Shown: piece by piece, positions 1 through 6,124 of the stretch
Numbering within the stretch: the stretch's first letter is position 1
Layout of the letters: the number at the start of each line of letters is the position of its first letter
Assembly (NCBI GenBank): GCA_019242065.1
Contig: JAFAWJ010001046.1
Span: forward strand, 1 to 8,615
DNA length: 8,615 nucleotides
Direction of reading: 5' to 3'
DNA from: Chloroflexota bacterium
Lineage (GTDB): Bacteria > Chloroflexota > UBA6077 > CF-72
Position numbers and translations under genes: made by a program
The notes under the pieces: model-generated
What the model was told of the DNA's origin: nothing
The model's input: the letters and a program-made list of their open reading frames with translations, nothing else
The model's database searches: none

Positions 1-2497
1 CGTCGGCCTGTCCCCCATTCGCCGCCAGTACCTGGAGCTCAAGCGACGTCAGCCCGACGCGCTCCTGCTCTTTCGGCTCGGCGATTTCTACGAGACGTTC
101 GAGGACGACGCCCACGTCGCGGCGCGCGTCCTCGACATCGCGCTGACCTCACGCGAGATGGGCCGCGGCGAACGACTGCCGATGGCCGGCATTCCGGTGC
201 ACGCCGCGGACACCTACATCGGACGACTGATCGGCGCCGGGCTGCACGTGGCTATCGCCGAGCAGATGGGGGTTGTGCCGCGCAACGGCATCGTCCCGCG
301 CGAGATCGTGCGCGTGCTCACGCCAGGCATGTTGCTGGAAAGCCACCTGCTCACGAGCTCGCGCAGCAACTTCCTGCTGGCCCTGGTTCGAGAGCGCGAC
401 GCCGTCGGCCTGGCGTACGTGGACGTCTCGACCGGCGAGCTCCACGTCACCTCGTTCACCGGCTCGGCGGAGACCTTGACCGGCGAGCTGGTGCGCGTCG
501 GCCCTGCCGAAATCCTGGTCGAGGCGACTGACACGCTCGACGACGTCGCCCCGCCCGGCTCGACGCTCACTCGCCGCGGCCCCGAGCTGTTTGCCCCGCT
601 GGCCGCCGCCCGCCAGGTGGCGCGCTGTTTTGGAGGCGTGCCCGAGTCGACCGGACTGATGGACCAGCCGCTGGCCATTCGTGCCCTCGGCGGTTTGCTG
701 GCGTATATCCACGAAGCGCGCCCGACCGCCACGCGGACCCTGCAGCATCCGCGACTGTACGCGGTCGGCGGCAGCATGGTCCTCGATCGAGCGACTCGAC
801 GTAATCTTGACCTGATCGAGTCCGCCGCGGGCGAAGGCGGCTTGTCGCTGCTGCGCGTCCTGGACCGTACCAGCACGCCGATGGGCGCGCGTCTGCTGCG
901 CAACGTCGTGGGCCAGCCGCTGCTCGACCCCGAACGCCTCAACCAGCGATTGGACGCGGTCGAGTGCCTGATGCGTGACGCGCGGTTGCGCTCGCGGCTG
1001 GTCGAGGCGTTGCGCGGTCTGCCCGACCTCGAGCGTCTGGCGGTGCGCGCCGGCCAGCAACTGCTCGCGCCGCGCGAGTGTCTGGCGCTGGCGACTGGCC
1101 TCGAGCGCATCCCGCGCGTCCAGCGTGCGCTGGCGTCGGCCACCGATCTGCCATCGCTCCTGGCGGAGACGCGCCCGGAGACCGCGCCTGAGATCGCCGC
1201 CGACATCCGCACCATCGTGCGGGACGGCGCGACCATCTTCGAGGAAGGCGTGATCAACTCGGGCGTCTCGGCCGAGCTCGATCAGTTCCGCGCCCTGGCC
1301 GGCGACGCACGCCAGTGGATCGCCGCGCTGGAGCTACGCGAGCGCGAGCGAACCGGCGTCCGCGGCGCGCGCGTTGGCTACAACAAGATCTTCGGCTACT
1401 ACCTCGAGGTCAGCATCGCCCAGTGCGGCCAGGCCACTGACTACTACCAGCGCCAGGCGAGTGGTGCCGACACCGTATCTGAGCACCTCGACCGCCTAGT
1501 CTGGATCCGCAAGCAGACCCTGGCGAATGCCGAGCGCTTCGTCACCCCCGAGCTGAAGGAAATGGAAGCGCGTGTCGCGCGCGCGCACGACGACGCGTTG
1601 CAGCTCGAACGCGAGCTGTACAACGCTCTGCTCGACCGTCTGGCCGAGCGCTGCGCGGACCTGGCCACCACCGCCCGGGCGCTGGCGCTGCTGGACCTGT
1701 TCGCGTGCCTGGCCGAGGCGGCCAGCGCCAACGGCTATCAGCGACCGGTCGTCGACGACTCGGACAGCCTGGAGATCGTCGAGGGTCGGCACCCGGTCGT
1801 CGAGCACAGTCTGCCGCGCGGTCAGTTTGTCTCGAACGACACCCGACTCGGGCCTGACGCACGCGTCATGCTGCTCACGGGACCGAACATGGCCGGCAAG
1901 AGCACGTACCTGCGCCAGGTGGCGCTCGTCGTGCTGATGGCCCAGATCGGCAGCTTCGTCCCGGCCCGCTCAGCGCATGTCGGAATCGTCGACCGCATCT
2001 TTACGCGCATCGGCGCCCACGACGACATCGCCGCCGGACGCAGCACGTTCATGGTTGAAATGATCGAGGCGGCCACCATCGTCCGCTCCGCGACGGCGCG
2101 CAGCCTGGTCGTACTGGACGAAGTCGGCCGCGGCACGAGCACGTTCGACGGCATGGCCATCGCCCAGGCCATCGTCGAGGAGCTGCACGATCCCGACCGG
2201 CCTGGCGGCGCGCCCAAGACGATCTTCGCCACCCACTATCACGAGCTGACGGCGCTCGCCGAGTCACTCACGCACCTGCGGACGTATCGCGTGGATGTCC
2301 TCGAGCGCGGCGAGGACGTGGTGTTTCTGCACGCGGTAGTCGAGGGCGGCGCGGACCGATCGTACGGTGTGCACGTCGCGCGGCTGGCGGGCGTGCCCGA
2401 GCGCGTGACCACACGCGCCGCCGAATTGCTCCTCCATCTCGAAAACCAAACCCCCTCCCTCTCTGCGCAAGAGAGGGAGGGGGCGGGGGGTGGGTGA
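1..2497 (+). CDS. mutS: DNA mismatch repair protein MutS (5' end beyond the window)
   Basis: MutS recognises mismatches and small loops in DNA as a dimer, then recruits MutL using ATP. The reading frame is open from base 2, so 831 residues are visible. By comparison with E. coli MutS only about 7-15 N-terminal residues are missing. Counting from base 2, the mismatch-recognition F-x-E motif is F29-Y-E31 in GDFYETF, followed by a connector, lever and clamp core. The ATPase has a Walker A GPNMAGKST (627-635), the STFMVEM segment and a Walker B LDE (D706, E707), then FATHYHEL and the helix-turn-helix GVHVARLAGVPERV. After LLLHLEN the protein ends in TPSLSAQEREGAGGG, which is encoded by a palindromic DNA repeat. 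The usual C-terminal tail, which in many bacteria carries a beta-clamp-binding motif, is not recognisable. The stop overlaps the mutL start by 4 bp, so the two are probably one transcription unit. The promoter is outside the window. Confidence 0.97.
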   Translation, partial: VGLSPIRRQYLELKRRQPDALLLFRLGDFYETFEDDAHVAARVLDIALTSREMGRGERLPMAGIPVHAADTYIGRLIGAGLHVAIAEQMGVVPRNGIVPREIVRVLTPGMLLESHLLTSSRSNFLLALVRERDAVGLAYVDVSTGELHVTSFTGSAETLTGELVRVGPAEILVEATDTLDDVAPPGSTLTRRGPELFAPLAAARQVARCFGGVPESTGLMDQPLAIRALGGLLAYIHEARPTATRTLQHPRLYAVGGSMVLDRATRRNLDLIESAAGEGGLSLLRVLDRTSTPMGARLLRNVVGQPLLDPERLNQRLDAVECLMRDARLRSRLVEALRGLPDLERLAVRAGQQLLAPRECLALATGLERIPRVQRALASATDLPSLLAETRPETAPEIAADIRTIVRDGATIFEEGVINSGVSAELDQFRALAGDARQWIAALELRERERTGVRGARVGYNKIFGYYLEVSIAQCGQATDYYQRQASGADTVSEHLDRLVWIRKQTLANAERFVTPELKEMEARVARAHDDALQLERELYNALLDRLAERCADLATTARALALLDLFACLAEAASANGYQRPVVDDSDSLEIVEGRHPVVEHSLPRGQFVSNDTRLGPDARVMLLTGPNMAGKSTYLRQVALVVLMAQIGSFVPARSAHVGIVDRIFTRIGAHDDIAAGRSTFMVEMIEAATIVRSATARSLVVLDEVGRGTSTFDGMAIAQAIVEELHDPDRPGGAPKTIFATHYHELTALAESLTHLRTYRVDVLERGEDVVFLHAVVEGGADRSYGVHVARLAGVPERVTTRAAELLLHLENQTPSLSAQEREGAGGG
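2451..2483 (+). repeat. REP-like palindromic repeat forming the end of mutS
   Basis: Bases 2451-2464 (CCCCCTCCCTCTCT) are the exact reverse complement of 2470-2483, with a 5-base loop GCGCA. This gives a perfect 14-bp hairpin. The polarised C-rich arm followed by a G-rich arm resembles short dispersed palindromic repeats seen at gene ends in several GC-rich genomes. These are often mis-translated into peptides such as PSPSLREGRGE, as in TPSLSAQEREGAGGG here. Only one copy lies in the window, so its dispersed nature is an inference. It lies inside the mutS coding frame just before the mutL start, and its 3' arm contains the Shine-Dalgarno-like sequence of mutL. Confidence 0.8.
2475..2494 (+). 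other. Potential G-quadruplex motif at the mutL start
   Basis: Four guanine runs of 3, 5, 6 and 3 bases are separated by single bases (A, C, T). Very short loops of this kind are typical of highly stable parallel quadruplexes. The motif is on the coding strand, so it would also exist in the mutS-mutL mRNA. It ends on the first base of the mutL GTG start codon. It shares bases 2475-2483 with the 3' arm of the hairpin at 2451-2483, so the two structures are mutually exclusive. The motif itself is directly visible. Folding in the cell is inferred. Confidence 0.6.
2476..2480 (+). promoter_or_regulatory. Shine-Dalgarno-like site for mutL, buried in a hairpin
   Basis: GGAGG lies 13 bases before the GTG start at 2494, a rather long spacing. 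It is in the 3' arm of the 14-bp hairpin and is fully paired when that hairpin forms. Ribosomes finishing mutS would open the structure, so mutL translation is probably coupled to mutS translation. The pairing is seen; the coupling is inferred. Confidence 0.45.
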
Positions 2498-4152
2498 GTC
2501 GACCCAGCATCTGCGTGATGGATCCCCACCTGGCCGCCAAGATCGCCGCTGGTGAGGTCATTGAGCGGCCAGCATCGGTCGTCAAAGAGCTGGTCGAAAA
2601 CGCGCTCGACGCCGGCGCGCGCCACATTCGCGTCGAGATCCAGGCCGGCGGCGCGGAGCGCATCGTGGTCGCCGACGATGGCTGCGGCATCGCCGCCGAC
2701 GAGGTCGAGCTGGCCTTTCGCCGCCACGCGACCAGCAAGCTGCGCACCGAAACCGACCTGAACGCCCTGGCCACCCTCGGCTTTCGCGGCGAGGCCCTGC
2801 CGAGCATCGCGGCCGTCGCCGACGTCACCTGCTCCACTCGCTTTGTCGACGAGCCCGTCGGGGCTGAGCTGCGAGTCGAGATGGGCGCCTTTTCCGTCCA
2901 GCCCCTGGCTCGCTCCGTAGGCACGACGCTCACCGTGGACGGGCTGTTTGCACGCTTTCCGGCTCGCAAAAAGTTTCTGCGCGCGCGTACCGCGGAGGCA
3001 GCCGCGTGCGTCCAGACCGTCGCACCCCTGGCGCTCGGCTTTCCTGAAGTCCAGTTCAGCTTGCTGGTCGACGGTCGCGAAGCGCTGCTCACGCCCGGCG
3101 ACGGCGATCTGCGCACGACGCTGGTCGCCGTCGTCGGTGCCGATTCCGCCGATCATCTGGTCGATATTCCAGCCACGACCCTCGAGGACGACGCGCGGCG
3201 CGCGGTCGTCGAGGCGAGCGGCGTGTGCGCCGACGGCAGCTACAACCGGTCCGGTCGGTCCGGCGTCACCGTGCTGGTCAATCGCCGCCCAGTGCAAAAT
3301 CGCACGCTCAGCTACGCGGTCGTCGAGGCCTACGGCTCGCTGATCCCCGTCGGCCGCCAGCCGGTCGCCGTCCTGGACCTGCGCGTGCCGCCCGACGAGG
3401 TCGACTTCAACGTCCACCCCAGCAAGCTCGAAGTCAAACTCCTGCGCGAGCGGGCCGTGTACGCGGCAATCCAGCGCGCCCTGCGCGCCGCACTGGCCAC
3501 GGCCGAGTGGCCAGTGGCGACGTGGGCGTCCGAGTCGCCCGAGTCACGCTTGGACGGCGCCGAGTCACTGCGCGAGCTACGCGTCCTGGGTCAGGCTGGC
3601 AAGACGTACATCATCGCCGAAGGCGAGGCTGGCGTGTACCTGGTCGATCAGCACGCGGCCCACGAGCGCGTCCTGCTCGAGGACCTGCGCCTGGCATTGA
3701 GTCGACGTCCCGAGCAGCAGCTGCTCCTCGAGCCGCTGGTGCTGGACGTGCCCGCCTCGGCCGTGGCCCTGGTCGAGCAGACCCGAATCGAGCTGACGCA
3801 GCTCGGCTTTTCGATCGAGGTCTTCGGGCCGCGGCAGGTGCTGGTCCGCGGTGTCCCGGGCGTGCTGGTCGACCGCTCACCCCAGCGCGTCGTGAGGGAA
3901 ACGCTGGTCACGCTGGCCACCAATACCCACGGCTTGGTCATCGAGCAGCACGCCAGCTGGACCGAGCGCCTGGCCACGGTCCTGGCGTGCAAATCGGCGG
4001 TCCGCGCCGGCGACGTGCTGGCCCAGGCCGAGATGGAGTCGCTGTTGCGTCGCCTGAGCGAAGCCACGCTGTGCCGCACCTGCGCCCACGGTCGCCCCAC
4101 GGCGATCCTGCTCAGCCACGCCCAGCTGGAAAAAGAATTCGGCCGCCGCTAG
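2494..4152 (+). CDS. mutL: DNA mismatch repair endonuclease MutL
   Basis: MutL couples mismatch recognition by MutS to strand incision and excision. The 552-residue protein has an N-terminal GHKL ATPase: KELVENALDAGA with catalytic E32 and Mg-binding N36, DDGCGI (61-66), ATSK (79-82), TLGFRGEAL, and FNVHPSK with K311. A short linker (about 335-365) leads to a C-terminal domain with the metal-dependent endonuclease motif DQHA-x2-E-x4-E (D385 to E396). It also has ACKSAVR (498-504), CAHGRP (530-535) and a terminal FGRR. This marks an incising MutL, as in bacteria lacking MutH and Dam-directed repair. A QLLLEP segment (409-414) matches the position and approximate form of the beta-clamp-binding motif of such MutLs. 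The GTG start is chosen because SICVMDPHLAAKI aligns with the start of known MutL. The ATG at 2518 would remove the first strand. CAHGRP replaces the more usual CPHGRP. Confidence 0.97.
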   Translation: MSRPSICVMDPHLAAKIAAGEVIERPASVVKELVENALDAGARHIRVEIQAGGAERIVVADDGCGIAADEVELAFRRHATSKLRTETDLNALATLGFRGEALPSIAAVADVTCSTRFVDEPVGAELRVEMGAFSVQPLARSVGTTLTVDGLFARFPARKKFLRARTAEAAACVQTVAPLALGFPEVQFSLLVDGREALLTPGDGDLRTTLVAVVGADSADHLVDIPATTLEDDARRAVVEASGVCADGSYNRSGRSGVTVLVNRRPVQNRTLSYAVVEAYGSLIPVGRQPVAVLDLRVPPDEVDFNVHPSKLEVKLLRERAVYAAIQRALRAALATAEWPVATWASESPESRLDGAESLRELRVLGQAGKTYIIAEGEAGVYLVDQHAAHERVLLEDLRLALSRRPEQQLLLEPLVLDVPASAVALVEQTRIELTQLGFSIEVFGPRQVLVRGVPGVLVDRSPQRVVRETLVTLATNTHGLVIEQHASWTERLATVLACKSAVRAGDVLAQAEMESLLRRLSEATLCRTCAHGRPTAILLSHAQLEKEFGRR

Positions 4153-5151
4153 CTACCGGCTGATGCTCGAAGGTTGGACCAGCACGTCGGCGACCCGACG
4201 TGTGAGAAGCGCTTCGGCTTCGGCGGCGATGCGCCGCACGACGTCCCCGGCCGGCTCCACCCGATCGATCAGCCCCGCATCCTGACCGATCATCAGCACA
4301 CCTTCGTCGACGTCGCCGCGCGCTCTGGCCTCGCCGAAACGCCGGCTGAGCTCTGCCCGATGCGTGCGCACCTCGCCCTCACGACCGCGCCACTCTTGCA
4401 TGACCCGGTTGCGGCGGACGCGGGCGTAAGCTCCCGGCCACACGCTGCCGCTGACCACGTCGGGAATCTCGGTGACGAACGTGTCATGGCCGTCGCTCTC
4501 GCAGATGGCCTGACGATAGGCCGCCGGCAGCGGCGACTCGAGGGTCGCCTCGAAGCGCGTACCCAGCAGGACCCCCTCGGCGCCGAGCATGAGCGCCGCC
4601 GCGAGTCCGGCGCCATCCGCAATCCCGCCCGCGGCCAGTACCGGCACCGGCGCCACCGCCCGCACCACCATGCGGACCAGCGGCAGCGTGCCCATGACGC
4701 CGATGTGCCCACCGCCCTCGCTCCCCTGGGCGACGATGACGTCCGCGCCGGCCTCGCAAGCGCGCTGCGCATCAGGCACTGAGGCGACCATGTGCACGAC
4801 TCGCGCGCCGCCAGCGTGGGCGCGGGCAAAGAGTGCGCCGAGATCCTGCTCGGGCGTGGGCCAGGCCGTCGAAAAGACGGGTGCCCCGGCCGCCAGCGTG
4901 GCCGCGATCGCCTCGTCGTCAGCCATGAACAGCAGCATGTTCAGGCCAAATGGCCGGTCCGTGCGGCCACGGATGTCCCCGGCGAGCGCCGCCGGTGTCG
5001 GCCTGCCGCGTCCCGAGCCAACACCCTGGATCCCCAGCCCACCCGCGTTCGACACGGCGGCCACCAGTTCAGGACCGGTGGCACTCGCCATGCCGCCCAG
5101 CACGACGGGATGCTCAATGCCGAGCAGCTCGCACACCCGTGTCTTCAGCAT
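4153..5151 (-). CDS. Nitronate monooxygenase / FabK-like flavin-dependent TIM-barrel enzyme
   Basis: The 332-residue protein belongs to the FMN-dependent family that includes nitronate monooxygenase (formerly 2-nitropropane dioxygenase), which oxidises alkyl nitronates, and enoyl-ACP reductase II (FabK). Seen in order: the N-terminal HPVVLGGMASATGPELVAAV strand; GLNMLL near residue 70; the active-site loop AQGSEGGGHIG with H149, the expected catalytic base; and the phosphate-binding segment AAGGIADG (173-180) with LGTRF (196-200). These features are shared by both enzymes, so the substrate cannot be set from sequence alone. No fatty-acid genes lie nearby, which slightly favours nitronate monooxygenase. 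It is probably cytosolic, as there is no signal peptide. It converges on mutL with no intergenic base between the two stop codons. A likely leaderless start is discussed under the -10-like element. Confidence 0.9.
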   Translation of the reverse strand: MLKTRVCELLGIEHPVVLGGMASATGPELVAAVSNAGGLGIQGVGSGRGRPTPAALAGDIRGRTDRPFGLNMLLFMADDEAIAATLAAGAPVFSTAWPTPEQDLGALFARAHAGGARVVHMVASVPDAQRACEAGADVIVAQGSEGGGHIGVMGTLPLVRMVVRAVAPVPVLAAGGIADGAGLAAALMLGAEGVLLGTRFEATLESPLPAAYRQAICESDGHDTFVTEIPDVVSGSVWPGAYARVRRNRVMQEWRGREGEVRTHRAELSRRFGEARARGDVDEGVLMIGQDAGLIDRVEPAGDVVRRIAAEAEALLTRRVADVLVQPSSISR

Positions 5152-5158
5152 GCGCGGT

Positions 5159-5164
5159 AATGTA
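5159..5164 (-). promoter_or_regulatory. Possible -10 element for the nitronate monooxygenase gene
   Basis: On the minus strand TACATT (4 of 6 matches to TATAAT) ends 7 bases before the ATG at 5151. Transcription would begin at or next to the A of the start codon, giving a leaderless mRNA. I see no Shine-Dalgarno sequence before this ATG, which fits. No good -35 is present at 16-18 bp, so the call is weak. Confidence 0.25.
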
Positions 5165-5263
5165 CCAGGCTGAGATTTCAGTACTCAGACTGCAGCCGAC
5201 TGATGCACCCAGGGCAGCGCGGAGCCGCAACGCGTGACACGCCCCAGGTTGTCGACCTCGCCC

Positions 5264-5305
5264 TAGGCCGTAAGTCGTGGGGCCTAGCGCGTAGGTCGCA
5301 GGTCC
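5264..5305. repeat. Degenerate 7-bp tandem repeat, six units
   Basis: Read on the plus strand the units are TAGGCCG, TAAGTCG, TGGGGCC, TAGCGCG, TAGGTCG and CAGGTCC. The shared form is TAGGTCG, and units match it at 4 to 7 of 7 positions. They run without gaps through the noncoding region between smpB and the nitronate monooxygenase gene. An inverted pair inside it (CTAGGCC at 5263-5269 and GGCCTAG at 5281-5287, 11-base loop) could form a weak hairpin. Heptameric intergenic repeats are known in some bacterial lineages, but the function here is unknown. Confidence 0.5.
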
Positions 5306-5330
5306 ACATCTCGAGCGTTTGTGCTGGTCA

Positions 5331-5347
5331 CGTCACCCGTCGTGACG
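5331..5347 (-). terminator. Small hairpin downstream of smpB, weak terminator candidate
   Basis: CGTCAC (5331-5336) and GTGACG (5342-5347) form a perfect 6-bp stem with a 5-base loop about 42 bp past the smpB stop. No T-run follows on either strand, so this is not a typical intrinsic terminator. It is the only compact stem found just after smpB. The rest of the 5152-5388 gap holds the heptad repeat and no gene that I can recognise. Confidence 0.2.
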
Positions 5348-5388
5348 AATGGCGTCCACAACACGTCGAGCGGCGGCTACGGCGCGGC

Positions 5389-5898
5389 TCAGCGGGCGAA
5401 CGCCTCTTTGATCGCCCGCTGGATCTCCCTCTTGCTCTCGCGCTCCGCGATCGCCACCCGCTTGTCCCACTGCCGCTTGCCCTTGCCCAGCGCCAGCTCC
5501 ACCTTGATCTTGCCGTTCTTGTCGTAGATGCGCAGCGGCACGAGCGTGTTGCCGCTCTCGGACGCCTTGCTCTGCAGCCGGCCAATCTCGCGCGTATGCA
5601 GCAGCAGCTTGCGCGGTCGCCGCGGCTCGTGATTCCAGCGGTTGCCCTGATCCCACGGCGCGATGTGCGCATTCCACAGGTAGATCTCGCCGTTTTCGGC
5701 GCGCGCGTACGCGTCCCGCAAATTGACATTGCCGGCACGGATCGACTTGACCTCGGTGCCCTGCAGCGCAATACCCGCCTCGACGGTTTCGAGGATGAGG
5801 TAGTCGTGCGGCGCCTGGCGGTTGGTGACCAGCGTGCGGATGCGCGGACCAGTCGGCTTGGCGGGTGGCTTGCGGGTGGCGGTGGATGCGGGACTCAT
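5389..5898 (-). CDS. smpB: SsrA-binding protein SmpB
   Basis: SmpB binds tmRNA (SsrA) and brings it to stalled ribosomes for trans-translation. The stuck peptide is tagged for degradation and the ribosome is released. The 169-residue protein shows the family hallmarks in order: RQAPHDYLILETVEAGIALQGTEVKSIRAG (28-56), NVNLRDAYARAENGEIYLWNAHI, NHEPRRPRKLLLH (89-101), LVPLRIY, and KVELALGKGKRQWDKR with a basic C-terminal tail KREIQRAIKEAFAR. That tail normally enters the mRNA channel of the ribosome. The first 19 residues (MSPASTATRKPPAKPTGPR) are a Pro/Ser/Ala/Lys-rich extension, longer than the few residues usual before the conserved core. No internal ATG/GTG start replaces it. I see no Shine-Dalgarno sequence. 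tmRNA is not in the 237-bp gap downstream. It is divergent from the MarR-GNAT gene and may share its operator region. Confidence 0.96.
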   Translation of the reverse strand: MSPASTATRKPPAKPTGPRIRTLVTNRQAPHDYLILETVEAGIALQGTEVKSIRAGNVNLRDAYARAENGEIYLWNAHIAPWDQGNRWNHEPRRPRKLLLHTREIGRLQSKASESGNTLVPLRIYDKNGKIKVELALGKGKRQWDKRVAIAERESKREIQRAIKEAFAR

Positions 5899-5948
5899 GC
5901 GTGGTGAAGAAGAGACTGTACCGAAGCCGGCACCCGATTGGCATCCGT

Positions 5949-5961
5949 TTGACGAAGTCGG
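5949..5961. promoter_or_regulatory. Operator-like palindrome, degenerate copy (site 0)
   Basis: TTGACgaaGTCGG matches the TTGAC-N3-GTCAA pattern at 8 of 10 arm positions. It ends exactly where the -35 hexamer of the predicted MarR-GNAT promoter begins. Its centre (5955) is 22 bp from that of the next copy, about two helical turns. Confidence 0.45.
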
Positions 5962-5990
5962 ATGACATACTTGACCCTGTCAACTATCCT
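5962..5990 (+). promoter_or_regulatory. Sigma-70-type promoter for the MarR-GNAT gene
   Basis: A -35 hexamer ATGACA (5962-5967, 5 of 6 to TTGACA) is separated by exactly 17 bp from a -10 hexamer TATCCT (5985-5990, 4 of 6 to TATAAT). Transcription would start near 5997, leaving a leader of about 128 bases. The spacer contains the perfect palindrome at 5971-5983, so a bound repressor would block RNA polymerase. I did not find an equally good promoter for smpB on the opposite strand. Confidence 0.5.
5971..5983. promoter_or_regulatory. Operator palindrome TTGAC-N3-GTCAA (site 1)
   Basis: TTGACcctGTCAA has perfect 5-bp inverted arms around a 3-bp centre. It fills the space between the -35 and -10 of the predicted promoter, a classic position for a repressor site. 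Confidence 0.7.
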
Positions 5991-6007
5991 GGCCGTGTGT
6001 CTGTTCG

Positions 6008-6022
6008 GTTGACAGCGTCAAC
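6008..6022. promoter_or_regulatory. Operator palindrome TTGAC-N3-GTCAA (site 2)
   Basis: GTTGACagcGTCAAC has 6-bp perfect arms, the longest in the array. It can be read as GTTGA-N5-TCAAC, the form I recall being described for operators of the MarR-family repressor MexR. It lies in the predicted leader, centred 38 bp from site 1 and 21 bp from site 3. Confidence 0.7.
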
Positions 6023-6029
6023 AAGATCC

Positions 6030-6042
6030 TTGACACCGTCAA
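6030..6042. promoter_or_regulatory. Operator palindrome TTGAC-N3-GTCAA (site 3)
   Basis: TTGACaccGTCAA has perfect 5-bp arms. It is centred at 6036, about two helical turns (21 bp) from site 2, so dimers bound at sites 2 and 3 would sit on the same face of the DNA. It lies 82 bp before the GTG start at 6125. Confidence 0.7.
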
Positions 6043-6115
6043 TGACTGCTCGCAGATCCTCGTCCGCCCGTGTCCGACTTCGCATCTCAGACGTGTGGAG
6101 CGTCATCGCCCGTCG

Positions 6116-6119
6116 GGAG
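6116..6119 (+). promoter_or_regulatory. Ribosome binding site that sets the MarR-GNAT start
   Basis: GGAG within CGGGAGA lies 5 bases before the GTG at 6125. The other in-frame GTG upstream, at 6095, has no purine-rich site before it. The conserved N-terminal helix also begins after 6125, so 6125 is preferred. Confidence 0.55.
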
Positions 6120-6124
6120 ACCCA

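Noticed and set aside
149..1257. Two minus-strand open frames of 303 and 347 residues opposite mutS
   Set aside because: They have low-complexity Arg/Ala/Ser composition and no motifs, and mutS coding on the other strand is unambiguous.
2239..3417. 392-residue minus-strand open frame antisense to mutL
   Set aside because: It lies opposite clear mutS/mutL coding sequence, has no recognisable domain, and long antisense frames are expected in GC-rich coding DNA.
3225..4163. 312-residue plus-strand frame inside mutL
   Set aside because: It is an Arg/Pro/Gly-rich shifted-frame shadow of the MutL C-terminal half. The real frame has all endonuclease motifs.
5152..5388. Possible tmRNA or tRNA in the gap after smpB; TAGGTCGCAGG resembles the variable loop and T-arm start of a tRNA
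   Set aside because: The 3' half of the T stem does not pair, there is no GTTCRA-type loop, acceptor stem or anticodon arm, and the gap is too short for a normal tmRNA. The heptad repeat explains the resemblance.
5203..5907. 234-residue plus-strand open frame over smpB and the gap after it
   Set aside because: It is antisense to a fully conserved SmpB and shows no family features.
5949..6042. CRISPR-like repeat array
   Set aside because: The repeated units are only 13 bp, spaced irregularly (22, 38, 21 bp), palindromic and upstream of a regulator, which fits operators and not CRISPR repeats.
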